A stretch of 64,000 nt of DNA from Treponema sp. UBA4873. GTDB taxonomy: Bacteria; Spirochaetota; Spirochaetia; Treponematales; Treponemataceae. Positions 1 to 8,425 of this stretch are shown one piece after another. How positions within the stretch are numbered: the first letter of the stretch is position 1; every line of letters starts with the position of its first letter. The notes beneath the pieces were generated by a model that had not been told where the DNA came from, searched no databases, and worked only from the letters and a program-made list of their open reading frames with translations. The stretch spans positions 231,983 through 295,982 of the forward strand of contig DHDP01000001.1 of the NCBI GenBank assembly GCA_002399405.1. Reading direction: 5' to 3'. A program made the translations under genes and the position numbers.

Positions 1-1
1 C

Positions 2-340
2 GCGGGAATAAGCTGTGTGTGCGTCGACGGTAATACAATTGCCGCCGTATTTGTGTTTAAAACAGGAGCTGATGAAACGTATGCGCGGATTTACGACGGG
101 GCATGGCTCAACGATGAACGCTACGGAGTGGTTCACCGGATTGCGTCGGCGCACAGCGTGAAAGGTGCGGCCGCATTCTGCATCGACTGGGCGTTCGAAC
201 AATGCGGAAACGTACGCATAGACACGCACGCCGACAATATTCCGATGCAGCATCTGCTCGCAAAACTCGGCTTCATGCGGTGCGGCATTATTCACACGTA
301 CGACGGCACGAGCCGCTATGCGTTTCAGAAGACTAAGTAA
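2..340 (+). CDS. GNAT-family N-acetyltransferase, 5'-truncated by window edge
   Basis: The reading frame is open to the first bases of the window, so only the C-terminal ~112 residues are visible and the true start lies outside. The visible part has the end of a GNAT fold: a helix after the acetyl-CoA site, then the pattern RIDTHADNIPMQHLLAKLGF, in which an N..M..LL..LGF segment is the usual motif B of acetyltransferases, followed by a short strand. The family transfers an acetyl group from acetyl-CoA to an amine; the substrate cannot be read from sequence. It ends 8 bases before the DUF1848 gene, so the two are probably co-transcribed. Family call is good, function open. Confidence 0.8.
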   Translation, partial: AGISCVCVDGNTIAAVFVFKTGADETYARIYDGAWLNDERYGVVHRIASAHSVKGAAAFCIDWAFEQCGNVRIDTHADNIPMQHLLAKLGFMRCGIIHTYDGTSRYAFQKTK

Positions 341-348
341 CAGGCTTT

Positions 349-1296
349 ATGCTCATAAACACCGGCGGACGAACCGACACCGTCCAGTATTACACTGACT
401 GGCTTCTGAAACGCTTCCGCGAGGGGTACGTTCTTTCCCGCAATCCGCTGTTTCCCGGCAAGGTGACGCGGTATGAGCTGACTCCCGAAAAAGTCGACGG
501 CGTCATATTCTGTTCAAAAAATTATGCTCCCGTTCTGCCCCGGCTGCATGAAATTACCGGCCGGTTTAATACGTATTTTTTTTATACCATAACGGCGTAC
601 GAAAAGGATATTGAGCCGGGCGTACCTTCCGTCGACGAAAGTATCAGGACGCTTCTGAATCTCGAACGGATTGCGGGCCGGCAGCGTATTGCGTGGCGTT
701 ACGATCCCGTGCTGCTCACGAAAGCGTATACGGTTAAGCGTCATTTCGAGACGTTTGCGTATATTTCGTCGCGGCTTGCGGGGCATATTGACCGCTGCGT
801 TTTCAGCTTTGTGGAAATATACCGGAAACTTCAGTTCAATATGCCCGAATTGATTCCGCTTGCTCCCGTAGAAATGGAGCAGCTTGCCTGCGGATTCGGC
901 AGACTTGCGGCGGAACATAACATTCCGCTCCAGACATGCGGAACGGACGCAGATTTCTCGCGGTACGGAATTAACCGGTCGGGGTGCATGACGCTTGAGA
1001 TTCTCGGGCATGCGAACGGCGTGGAATTCCGCAACCTGAAGCACAGAGGAATGCGTCACGGCTGCCGCTGCATGGAAAGCCGCGATATCGGCGCGTACGA
1101 TACGTGCATAAACGGCTGCAGATACTGCTACGCAAACCGGAATCCGCAGAAAGCGCTCGAAAATTACCGGCTCCATGACCCCGACTCGCCGCTTCTGCTC
1201 GGGCGGCTTAATCCCGGCGACACGGTACAGCAGGCGCCGCAGGAAAGCTTTTTGAAGAATATGCCGCCTGTTCCCGTACAGTTGAAGCTTTTCTGA
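349..1296 (+). CDS. DUF1848 family protein
   Basis: A 315-residue soluble protein that I recognise as DUF1848. The N-terminal part starts with a TGGRTD-type segment and continues through an RNP-like FCSKNYAPVL strand; the C-terminal quarter carries a cysteine-rich stretch (CRCMESRDIG, then CINGCRYCYAN at about residues 245-263). The CxxxCxYC spacing resembles a radical-SAM iron-sulfur site but is at the wrong end of the protein, so a metal or Fe-S role is an inference. No substrate or pathway is known to me. It follows the GNAT gene by 8 bases with a weak ribosome site (aacagg), which suggests translation coupled to its neighbour. Length is usual for the family. Confidence 0.75.
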   Translation: MLINTGGRTDTVQYYTDWLLKRFREGYVLSRNPLFPGKVTRYELTPEKVDGVIFCSKNYAPVLPRLHEITGRFNTYFFYTITAYEKDIEPGVPSVDESIRTLLNLERIAGRQRIAWRYDPVLLTKAYTVKRHFETFAYISSRLAGHIDRCVFSFVEIYRKLQFNMPELIPLAPVEMEQLACGFGRLAAEHNIPLQTCGTDADFSRYGINRSGCMTLEILGHANGVEFRNLKHRGMRHGCRCMESRDIGAYDTCINGCRYCYANRNPQKALENYRLHDPDSPLLLGRLNPGDTVQQAPQESFLKNMPPVPVQLKLF

Positions 1297-1316
1297 TTAT
1301 AAATTAGTATATTGCT

Positions 1317-1700
1317 ATGCTGTGCAGAAAGGCCTGTACATTTTTTTCGCTGGTTCTCGCGTTAATATCCGCAACCGGATATGCATGTGCCTACGGTGTG
1401 TATACTGCGCAGAACAATGCCGTCATCCTTCAATCGGCGGCGGAACACACGGAGGTTGTGCTTGCGGACAGCGGCATGTCCGCCCCGAAACCTGAATGCA
1501 ATGAAATAAAAACGACCGGACGACAGCAGTCTGCGCCGTTGAGAAATGACGGCGGATTCAATTTTCATATATGCCCCGCAAATTCCGGCTGTATTCTCCA
1601 GTATCGCGCAGAATCGGCTTATCTGCCGCTTCAGGATGCCTATACCCAATTCGAAAACAAGTATCGTGACACAATTCTGACCCTTCAAACGCTCAAGTAG
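1317..1700 (+). CDS. exported hypothetical protein
   Basis: A 127-residue protein I do not recognise. The first ~25 residues form a signal peptide: MLCRKACTF, a hydrophobic core FSLVLALISATG and an Ala-rich cleavage region YACAYG. The mature part is polar, has three Cys (one in the PECNEIK segment and two in HICPANSGC) and ends in a predicted helix. There is no Shine-Dalgarno before the ATG; instead a TTGAAG (1282-1287) and TAGTAT (1305-1310) pair, 17 apart, ends 6 bases before the start, consistent with a leaderless transcript. The gene lies between the DUF1848 gene and the secF group. Coding is supported by the signal peptide and clean placement rather than by homology. Confidence 0.55.
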   Translation: MLCRKACTFFSLVLALISATGYACAYGVYTAQNNAVILQSAAEHTEVVLADSGMSAPKPECNEIKTTGRQQSAPLRNDGGFNFHICPANSGCILQYRAESAYLPLQDAYTQFENKYRDTILTLQTLK

Positions 1701-1758
1701 ACTCCGCCGTAACTTTATCCGCAAAATTAATAATTTCTCTTTAGACAGGATGTGTACT

Positions 1759-1890
1759 ATGGAAAATATGTTTACACAGATAGTGTTGACGGCCATGTTC
1801 GGGATTGTTTTGTGCGTTGTACTGCCCGAGATTGTATTCAAAGCCGTTGAACAGCTGCTTAATTTTTTCAGGAAGCATAGGAATATATGA
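1759..1890 (+). CDS. 43-residue membrane microprotein upstream of secF
   Basis: A short frame of 44 codons starts at ATG 1759 after an aggatg-type ribosome site and ends in a TGA that overlaps the secF start (ATGA at 1887-1890). The peptide begins MENMFTQIVLTAMFGIVL, is one hydrophobic helix (residues ~6-30) and finishes with a basic tail LLNFFRKHRNI, so a single-pass protein with a cytoplasmic C-terminus is likely. The four-base overlap implies translational coupling to secF. It is not YajC or SecD, the usual neighbours of SecF, and I do not recognise it. It could be an assembly partner of SecF or of the decarboxylase encoded downstream; that is inference. Confidence 0.55.
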   Translation: MENMFTQIVLTAMFGIVLCVVLPEIVFKAVEQLLNFFRKHRNI

Positions 1891-2840
1891 AAAAGGTAAT
1901 TCGTTTCAGCAGGGCGTTTATTCCCTGCGCAGTCTGCAGCTCGCTCATTATTTTGAGCGGAGTATTTGCTCTTATTTTCAGAGGGCTGAACTTCGGTCTG
2001 GAATTCAAACCGGGCCTGATTGATCAGATTTCGATTCAGCAGCCGGCCGGGAAGACCGTCACCTCCGATGACGTGCGGGAAGCGCTTGCGTCGCAGAAAG
2101 ATGCGGAAGTCAAGGAAACCGGTTCGGGAGATACGGCGCAGAAAACGTTTCAGATACGTCTCGGTACCGCGGACAGGACAAAAAGCGGGGAACAGGCGAC
2201 TGAAGTGCTTCGTGATTTGTACGCGGCATTCGGTAAGGAAAACGTTCAGGAAATAAGCACCGACTATATCGGTTCTCAGTTTTCCACGACGCTCGTTAAA
2301 AATACGATTCTGCTCGTGGCAGCCACGCTCGTGCTCATCTGGCTGTATGCCCTTATCAGGTTCCATTGGGATTATGCGCTGGGCGCCATAATCGCGCTCA
2401 TTCACGACTCACTTATCATGCTGACGTTCGTCGTATGGACCCGTATGGAATTTACGACGACGACTATAGCGGCGATTCTTACTATTATCGGATATTCGAT
2501 AAATGCAACAGTCGTCATTCTCGACCGCCTGCGGGAAAATGTGAGAAAGTATCCGGACGAAAAGAATTTCATCTATCTGCTCGACAAGGCTCTTTCCGAT
2601 ACGCTGAGCCGGTCGATCATCACTACGGCGACGACAATGTTCGCTTCCATCTCGCTGTTTATATTTACGACGGGCAGCATTAAGGACTTTGCCTCGGCGC
2701 TGAATGTCGGATTAATAAGCGGCTGTTATTCATCGATTTTCATATCGAGCGGATTCATCGCGCTTATGAACAAAATAAAACATCACGGGCAGGTCGACAG
2801 AACAAAAAAAGAAAGTTTTACACTTGAAACGGAGGTATAA
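1887..2840 (+). CDS. secF: protein translocase subunit SecF
   Basis: SecF works with SecD and the SecYEG channel, using the proton or sodium gradient to pull exported proteins across the inner membrane. The 317 residues show the family plan: an N-terminal membrane helix (~10-33), a periplasmic domain opened by the FGLEFKPG strand, and five further helices from about residue 133. The conserved signature IGYSINATVVILDRLREN (about 207-224) and TIAAILTIIGYS are clear. The start is fixed by overlap with the upstream microprotein stop. secD and yajC are not adjacent, which is unusual; downstream are oadG and oadB, and the GGAGG serving oadG sits in the last codons of secF. Confidence 0.93.
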   Translation: MKKVIRFSRAFIPCAVCSSLIILSGVFALIFRGLNFGLEFKPGLIDQISIQQPAGKTVTSDDVREALASQKDAEVKETGSGDTAQKTFQIRLGTADRTKSGEQATEVLRDLYAAFGKENVQEISTDYIGSQFSTTLVKNTILLVAATLVLIWLYALIRFHWDYALGAIIALIHDSLIMLTFVVWTRMEFTTTTIAAILTIIGYSINATVVILDRLRENVRKYPDEKNFIYLLDKALSDTLSRSIITTATTMFASISLFIFTTGSIKDFASALNVGLISGCYSSIFISSGFIALMNKIKHHGQVDRTKKESFTLETEV

Positions 2841-2842
2841 GA

Positions 2843-3088
2843 ATGACAATCACACAAATGCTGCAGCAGAGCGGTTTGCTCACAGTACTGGGAATGGGCG
2901 TCGTTTTCGTCTTTTTGGCGATCATGATTATACTGATGCACGCGCTGCATGCGGTAGTTCACGCGTTTCATCTCGACAAGGACGTATGCGGAGAACAGCA
3001 GAAACCCGAACAGATAAACGACGTAAAGAACACGGATGACGAAGTAGTAGCCGCCGTTGCTGCCGCAATTCATAAGGACGAGAAATGA
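2843..3088 (+). CDS. oadG: sodium-pump decarboxylase gamma subunit (OadG family)
   Basis: The gamma subunit is a small membrane protein that holds the alpha and beta subunits of Na+-translocating oxaloacetate, methylmalonyl-CoA or glutaconyl-CoA decarboxylases together. This 81-residue protein has the family form: a single helix at about 11-33 (LLTVLGMGVVFVFLAIMIIL) followed by a charged cytoplasmic tail with acidic and Lys residues. The start is set by a strong GGAGG 9 bases upstream. It stops two bases before the oadB start codon, so the two subunits are certainly co-transcribed. The tail is shorter and less proline-rich than some relatives. Confidence 0.82.
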   Translation: MTITQMLQQSGLLTVLGMGVVFVFLAIMIILMHALHAVVHAFHLDKDVCGEQQKPEQINDVKNTDDEVVAAVAAAIHKDEK

Positions 3089-3089
3089 T

Positions 3090-4502
3090 ATGAATACTGC
3101 AAAAAATTCCGTACAGAAAACATTCTGCATAATGTTCATCATCATGGGAGTCGTGCTTGCGCTCAACATTAAGGGCACCGCGTTCGCACAAAATAACGCG
3201 GATGAACAGGCCTCTTTCCGCACCATGAACACGGCGATTATTAAGGGAAGCGAAAACGTCCCGTCCATCAACGCGAAAAAGTTCATTGTGAATATCTGGA
3301 AATCGACCGGTATCTACATGATGATTCAGGGAAAACCTCAGGCGTCTGCCGCGCAGGCTGTTCAGGAAACTTCCGGTCAGCCCGCTATTCAGCCGTTCGC
3401 GTCGTCGGCACCGGGATGGCAGTCGCTCGCAATGATTGCAATAGGATTCCTCATCGTGTATCTCGGTGCAGCGAAGGATTTTGAACCGCTGCTGCTTATA
3501 CCGATCGGGTTCGGAACGATTCTTGTGAACATTCCGGGCGCCGGCATGGGCAACGCGCCGAACGGCATGCTTCATATTATTTACGACGCCGGCGTAGGCA
3601 ACGAATTTTTCCCTATGCTCGTGTTCATGGGAATCGGCGCGATGACCGACTTCGGACCGCTTATTGCGAACCCGAAGACGGCGCTTCTCGGAGGCGCCGC
3701 GCAGCTCGGCGTATTCTTCACGATGTTCGGCGTGGCGCTCATGAACCTTATCCCCGGAATAGATTATACGATGCTTCAGGCGTGCGCCATTTCAATCATC
3801 GGCGGAGCCGACGGTCCGACGACAATCTACGTCGCCGGGAAGCTCGCGCCGGAAATGCTCGCGGTCGTTGCTGTCGCGGCGTATTCATACATGGCGCTTG
3901 TCCCGCTCATCCAGCCGCCGATTATGAAGGCGCTTACGACGAAAAAAGAACGCTGCATTAAGATGAAGCAGCTGCGCGAGGTGAGCAGAATAGAGCGCAT
4001 CATGTTCCCGATTCTTCTGCTCGTCATCACAATCCTGCTGCTTCCGCCGGCGGCTCCTCTTATCGGCATGATTGCGTTCGGAAACTTCATCCACGAGTCG
4101 GGCGTTGTCGACCGCCTGTCGAAGACTCTGGAGAACGAACTGCTTAACATTGTGTCAATTCTGCTTTCGCTCGGTGTCGGAAGCCAGATGACGCCGGAGA
4201 AAATCATGAATCCGAACTCCCTCGGCATTATTTTCCTCGGTCTTCTCGCGTTCGCAATCGCAACGGCAGGCGGTGTGCTTATGGCTAAAGTGATGAACCT
4301 GTTCCTCAGGGAAAAAATCAATCCGCTTATAGGATCTGCGGGAGTTTCCGCCGTTCCGATGTCCGCGCGCGTGTCGAATAAAGTTGGCATGGATGCTGAT
4401 CCGTCGAACTTCCTGCTTATGGACGCCATGGGGCCGAACGTTTCGGGCGTCATAGGAACTGCGATTGCGGCGGGTGTGTTCATCGCGACGTACGGAGCAT
4501 AA
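3090..4502 (+). CDS. oadB: Na+-translocating decarboxylase beta subunit (OadB/MmdB/GcdB type)
   Basis: The beta subunit is the membrane motor that decarboxylates carboxybiotin and exports Na+. The signature GGADGPTTIYVAGKLAP is present, with the ion-binding Asp at residue 241, as are LLLIPIGFGTILVNIPGAG and the C-terminal NFLLMDAMGPNVSGVIGTA. At 470 residues it is longer than most relatives: residues 1-35 form an extra signal-like or membrane segment (IMFIIMGVVLALNIKGTAFA) and a Gln/Ala-rich linker (~80-107) separates an N-terminal helix from the core. The ATG two bases after the oadG stop is chosen. No alpha (carboxyltransferase) or biotin-carrier gene is nearby, so the substrate cannot be assigned. 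Confidence 0.9.
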   Translation: MNTAKNSVQKTFCIMFIIMGVVLALNIKGTAFAQNNADEQASFRTMNTAIIKGSENVPSINAKKFIVNIWKSTGIYMMIQGKPQASAAQAVQETSGQPAIQPFASSAPGWQSLAMIAIGFLIVYLGAAKDFEPLLLIPIGFGTILVNIPGAGMGNAPNGMLHIIYDAGVGNEFFPMLVFMGIGAMTDFGPLIANPKTALLGGAAQLGVFFTMFGVALMNLIPGIDYTMLQACAISIIGGADGPTTIYVAGKLAPEMLAVVAVAAYSYMALVPLIQPPIMKALTTKKERCIKMKQLREVSRIERIMFPILLLVITILLLPPAAPLIGMIAFGNFIHESGVVDRLSKTLENELLNIVSILLSLGVGSQMTPEKIMNPNSLGIIFLGLLAFAIATAGGVLMAKVMNLFLREKINPLIGSAGVSAVPMSARVSNKVGMDADPSNFLLMDAMGPNVSGVIGTAIAAGVFIATYGA

Positions 4503-4558
4503 GGGGCATCCGTCCGGACACGTTTCTATTGCAATTACTCAATAAATAATATACGCTG

Positions 4559-4591
4559 AGCCGTGCAGAAAAAATTAAAAGCACGGCTTTT
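4559..4591 (+). terminator. rho-independent terminator after oadB
   Basis: An 8-bp stem, AGCCGTGC (4559-4566) against GCACGGCT (4581-4588), with an A-rich 14-base loop, is followed by a short T run. It lies 57 bases past the oadB stop and just before the MATE gene. Confidence 0.8.
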
Positions 4592-4604
4592 CGTATGAGA
4601 CTTT

Positions 4605-5981
4605 ATGGATCCCTCCCCAAAAACTGAATCAGCGCAACCGAAATCCGCCGCCGCGGTGAACAGAGCCGCCCTTCCGATGTTTCAGCTGACGCTTCCGATT
4701 ATCGGAGAAACGTTTTTCAGGACGCTTGTCGCTTCCGCCGACACGCTCATGCTCAGTTCGTACAAGGACAGCGCGGTTGCAGCCGTCGGCATGATGGGGC
4801 AGTATATTTTTTTTACCCAGCTCCTGTTCAACATTATATGCACGGGGGCGAGCATCGTTCTTGCGCAGTATATCGGAGCGGGCAAAACGGAGAAGGCCGA
4901 ACGCGTAACGAAGGCGAGCACCGCGATGGCTTTGTATGTGGGCGCCGCGGTTACGCTGTTCGTCGTTCTCGCGACAAAACCTCTGCTGGCTGCGTACAGC
5001 ATTGAGGACGATGTCCGTGCTTTTGCAACCGAATATTTCGTTATTTTCGGCGGGATAGGCGCGCTCGCGACCGCGTTCAATATGCTTCAGGGGGCCGTTC
5101 TCCGTGCGTACGGATATACGAAAGACGCGCTCATCGGCACCGTCGCCGCAAATATTGTTAATCTTGCCGGAAACACGCTGGCGATCTACGTTATTAAAAA
5201 CGGATTCGAGGTAACGGGTACCGCCTGGGCTTCCGTCGTTTCCCAGTTTGTTTCCTGTCTTATATATGCCTATATGATCCGTTCTCATTCCGAAATAAAA
5301 ATGCCGTTCAAAGGAGTGTTCCGGCTCGACAGGGAAAGCTATGCGACAGTTCTTAAAATAGGCATCCCGACGGCGGGCGAGAGCATAAGTTACAACGTCG
5401 CGCAGATCGTCATTATGGCGATGGTGTCGACGCTCGGTACTGTTTCGATGTCGGCCCTCGTGTACGCGCAGACGATTGTGCGCTACGTGTACGTCCTGGC
5501 GAACTCAATCGGCGTCGCCGTCCAGATAAAGACGGGATATTTCGTCGGTTCGGGAAAATCCGGCGTTGCATACAGAAAAGTCTACAAATATCAGCTCATA
5601 GGTTCGGCGTGCTCGCTCGGCGCAATACTGTTTATCAATCTGTTCGGCACGGAGCTCGTCTCGCTGTTCACGCGCGATCCTGACATTATTTCCCGGCTTA
5701 AGATACTGCTCCTCATAAGCATCTATTACGAATTCGGCCGCTCGATGAACCTTATAACGATTTCCGCGCTCAAAGGAAGCGGAGACGTGAAATTTCCGGT
5801 GTTTTACGGTATCTGTTCGATGTGGGGAATAATGGTGGCCGGCAGCTGGTTTTTCGGAATGAAGCTCGGCTACGGACTTACCGCGGTATGGTGGAGCATC
5901 GGCAGCGACGAATTTTCGCGCGGCGTCGTTATGATTCTGCGCTGGCATTCGAAACGCTGGATGAGCAAGGCTATCAGCTGA
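4605..5981 (+). CDS. MATE family efflux transporter
   Basis: A 458-residue multidrug and toxin extrusion type antiporter, which exports organic cations or similar compounds using a Na+ or H+ gradient. The sequence shows about twelve membrane helices in two halves; the first half begins after a polar ~25-residue tail with MFQLTLPIIGETFFRTLV, and the second half has the matching VLKIGIPTAGESISYNVAQ, the duplicated feature typical of the family. There is no good ribosome site at ATG 4605. The last eight bases overlap the convergent hydrolase gene. A second, clearly different MATE gene lies 0.9 kb away on the other strand. Substrate unknown. Confidence 0.9.
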   Translation: MDPSPKTESAQPKSAAAVNRAALPMFQLTLPIIGETFFRTLVASADTLMLSSYKDSAVAAVGMMGQYIFFTQLLFNIICTGASIVLAQYIGAGKTEKAERVTKASTAMALYVGAAVTLFVVLATKPLLAAYSIEDDVRAFATEYFVIFGGIGALATAFNMLQGAVLRAYGYTKDALIGTVAANIVNLAGNTLAIYVIKNGFEVTGTAWASVVSQFVSCLIYAYMIRSHSEIKMPFKGVFRLDRESYATVLKIGIPTAGESISYNVAQIVIMAMVSTLGTVSMSALVYAQTIVRYVYVLANSIGVAVQIKTGYFVGSGKSGVAYRKVYKYQLIGSACSLGAILFINLFGTELVSLFTRDPDIISRLKILLLISIYYEFGRSMNLITISALKGSGDVKFPVFYGICSMWGIMVAGSWFFGMKLGYGLTAVWWSIGSDEFSRGVVMILRWHSKRWMSKAIS

Positions 5982-6855
5982 GCGGCGTTTTGCACCAGAG
6001 CATTTCGCTGTCCCTGAACACGGTCTGTACTCTGCCGCTGTCTTTGAGCCATGAAAGATATGAGCGCAGCGTGCTTCCGACAAGGCAGTACTGTTCGAAG
6101 TTCATGGCACGCTTGTATTCGGTAAAGACTTTCTGCAGCAGTTTTTCAAACGTGACGGGCGTACCGCACCAGTCCGTAATATCGCCGGCGACCGAAAGGA
6201 CGTTTGCTTTATTCAGCAGCGCGAGTTCCCGAATGCTGCCGACCGGCGCGACGTGTGACGGGACGAACAGCGCGGCTTTCATGTCCGCTATTTTTTCAAG
6301 CGTCCCGACATACGCTTCCGCGTCGTACAGAAACGTGATGACGTACCGTTTGAGGATTGTCTCGCTGCATATGCTGTCGGCGAGAAACACGACGTCGTCG
6401 TCCGTGCGTATTCCGACCATATCGAAAAAATGTCCCGGCAGCGGGATTATTTCGAGCCCGGCGGGAATATTGCCCGCCATTTCCTGCACGGCGCACGGCT
6501 CCGCCATCATTCCTTTACCCCTGATACTTCTGCACGGGAACCCCCCGTACGAGATTGACGGGTGTATGATCGGAAACTGAGTGAGCGCGACTTCGAGTCC
6601 GTGCGCGTAAACGCCGCAGCCGGTTTTCCGCTGCAGCCAGCTGCATCCGCCCGAATGGTCGGGATGCGAGTGCGTAACGATGATTCCCTTCAGTTTCCAC
6701 CCGCGTGCGGTAAGTATGCCGGATATAAGTTCTGCCGCGGTGTCGCTGTATCCGCCGTCTATGAGCCACGCATCAGTTCCGTCGAGATACACGCCGACCC
6801 GTGCCGGATTTTCAATGTACCAGGTGTGTTCGCCTGCCTGAATAACGTCAAACAT
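5974..6855 (-). CDS. metallo-beta-lactamase-fold hydrolase
   Basis: A 293-residue cytoplasmic hydrolase with the dinuclear zinc motif THSHPDHSGG (His62, His64, Asp66, His67), a LIDGG strand at about 31-35 before it, PLPGHFFDM supplying the next His, and a late VPSHVAPVG His. The order fits glyoxalase II-like and lactonase-like members; substrate not predictable. The start at 6855 has an AGGAAG ribosome site. It overlaps the end of the upstream MATE gene by 8 bases, so they form a two-gene unit, and its own 3' end overlaps the convergent MATE gene. The context suggests a role linked to the exported compound, which is inference. Confidence 0.85.
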   Translation of the reverse strand: MFDVIQAGEHTWYIENPARVGVYLDGTDAWLIDGGYSDTAAELISGILTARGWKLKGIIVTHSHPDHSGGCSWLQRKTGCGVYAHGLEVALTQFPIIHPSISYGGFPCRSIRGKGMMAEPCAVQEMAGNIPAGLEIIPLPGHFFDMVGIRTDDDVVFLADSICSETILKRYVITFLYDAEAYVGTLEKIADMKAALFVPSHVAPVGSIRELALLNKANVLSVAGDITDWCGTPVTFEKLLQKVFTEYKRAMNFEQYCLVGSTLRSYLSWLKDSGRVQTVFRDSEMLWCKTPLS

Positions 6856-8236
6856 GATCGCTTCCTGAAAAATCGCGCGTAATATTTTTCGCCCAGGTAC
6901 CGCTCAGGTAATGATGGACGACGACCGGCATCTTCTCGAACTCGTCGAGGTACAGAATCAGATATACGATAATCGGCGGAAGTTTGAATACGAACGCGCA
7001 CAGCAGTCCGAGCGGAACGGAAACACCCCACATGCAGATTGTGTCGAGAATGAAACCGAATTTCGCGTCGCCTCCCGCCCTGAAAATACCGCAGATGATG
7101 ACCGTGTTGATCGCCGCTCCCACAATGGAACAAGCGTTGATGTATATCATGATGCTGAGGAACTGCGTCGCCTGCGGCGTGAGAACTGCGATTTTGAACA
7201 CGAGCGGGCGGAACAGGAGCAGCAGCACACCGCCGAGCACGCCGGCCGCGATTGTACTCCGGCACAGGCGCGATGCGTCTTTTTTCGCTGTTTCCAGATT
7301 TCCCGCTCCCATTTCCTTGCCGATGAGAATAGCGCCGCCGTACGCCATGCCGAAGCAGAGAACCGATGCGAGATTGCGCGCGACGTTTACGACTGAGTTG
7401 GCCGCAACTATATCTTCCCCGAGATGGCCCATGATGACCGAGTACATTGAAAACGCGGCTCCCCATATGAATTCATTTCCGAGTGCGGGAAGCGAATAGT
7501 GAGCGAAATCCCTGAACAGCAGTTTGTTCCGTCTGAAAATGACCGCCGGTGTCAGATGAATGCTTTTGACGCGGAGCGAAACGCCGACTGTAAGCGCGAG
7601 CTCCAGTATGCGCGCGATGGTCGTGGCGAGCGCGACGCCTTTTATACCGGATTTTGGGACTCCGAACAGGCCGAATATGAATACGGCGTTGAGGAATATG
7701 TTGAGAACGAGCGCGCTTGCAGCAAGCGCAGTGACGAGCTTTACGCGTTCGATGCTTTTCAGAACAGCCTGAAAAATCTGCGAGACGGAAAGCAGGAAGT
7801 ACGAGAAGCTCACGATGCGCAGATAGTCAGCGCCCGCAGCAATGAGCGCTTCGTCGTTCGTAAAAATGCGCATGAGGCCGCGCGGAAAGAAAAACGCCGC
7901 GGCCGTAAAGATGAGGCCCGTTGTGCACGATAAACGCAGTGCAATGCCTGCCAGCGTTTCGATTGATTCCGTGTCTTTTTTACCCCAGTACTGTGCGGTG
8001 AGCATGATAAGCCCCGACGACATGCCGGTAAAGAAAAGCATGAGCACGAACTGTACCTGGCCGGCGAGCGACGCGGCCGCTATTGCAGTCTGCCCGACAT
8101 ACCCGAGCATTATGACGTCTGCGGAGCTGACCGCCGCAGTGATGAGGTTCTGGAGCGCAATCGGACCGACTAAGACGAAAAGCGCGCGGTAAAAGGTACG
8201 CGCGTCTGAGGAGTGCGCTGGTTTCTGAATGTTCAT
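6848..8236 (-). CDS. MATE family efflux transporter
   Basis: A 462-residue MATE antiporter with about twelve helices. The first half has FYRALFVLVGPIALQNLITA and SSADVIMLGYVGQTAIAAAS; the second half has the matching FAHYSLPALGNEFIWGAAFS. It belongs to the DinF/NorM-like group rather than being a close copy of the MATE gene at 4.6 kb. The ATG at 8236 has no Shine-Dalgarno, but an AATATA complement (TATATT on the coding strand, 8243-8248) ends six bases before it, so a leaderless mRNA is possible. It is followed, with an 8-base overlap, by the hydrolase gene. Substrate unknown. Confidence 0.9.
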   Translation of the reverse strand: MNIQKPAHSSDARTFYRALFVLVGPIALQNLITAAVSSADVIMLGYVGQTAIAAASLAGQVQFVLMLFFTGMSSGLIMLTAQYWGKKDTESIETLAGIALRLSCTTGLIFTAAAFFFPRGLMRIFTNDEALIAAGADYLRIVSFSYFLLSVSQIFQAVLKSIERVKLVTALAASALVLNIFLNAVFIFGLFGVPKSGIKGVALATTIARILELALTVGVSLRVKSIHLTPAVIFRRNKLLFRDFAHYSLPALGNEFIWGAAFSMYSVIMGHLGEDIVAANSVVNVARNLASVLCFGMAYGGAILIGKEMGAGNLETAKKDASRLCRSTIAAGVLGGVLLLLFRPLVFKIAVLTPQATQFLSIMIYINACSIVGAAINTVIICGIFRAGGDAKFGFILDTICMWGVSVPLGLLCAFVFKLPPIIVYLILYLDEFEKMPVVVHHYLSGTWAKNITRDFSGSDHV

Positions 8237-8315
8237 GGTGAGAATATATCATATTGCCGGAGAGAAAACTATATATGTACATAGTGTGCGCGCAGGGCAC
8301 CGGAAATAATTTTTT

Positions 8316-8344
8316 TTGACATGCCGGGTAAAAACCGGCATAAT
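8316..8344 (+). promoter_or_regulatory. sigma-70 promoter with palindrome in the spacer, upstream of acyl-CoA synthetase
   Basis: TTGACA (8316-8321) and CATAAT (8339-8344) are 17 bases apart. The spacer holds a perfect inverted repeat, ATGCCGG (8321-8327) and CCGGCAT (8335-8341), separated by 7 A-rich bases. A repressor bound there would cover both promoter boxes. The acyl-CoA synthetase gene starts 82 bases downstream. Confidence 0.75.
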
Positions 8345-8425
8345 AAATGCAACTTTATTTAAATTAGTGTGTCGAATCTGATATAGAAAGTCAGCCGGAA
8401 TTTGTTTTTTTATAAGGAACTGTAA

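Noticed and set aside
1362..2405. 347-codon open frame opposite the hypothetical and secF genes
   Set aside because: It spans two real genes on the other strand and shows no recognisable domain.
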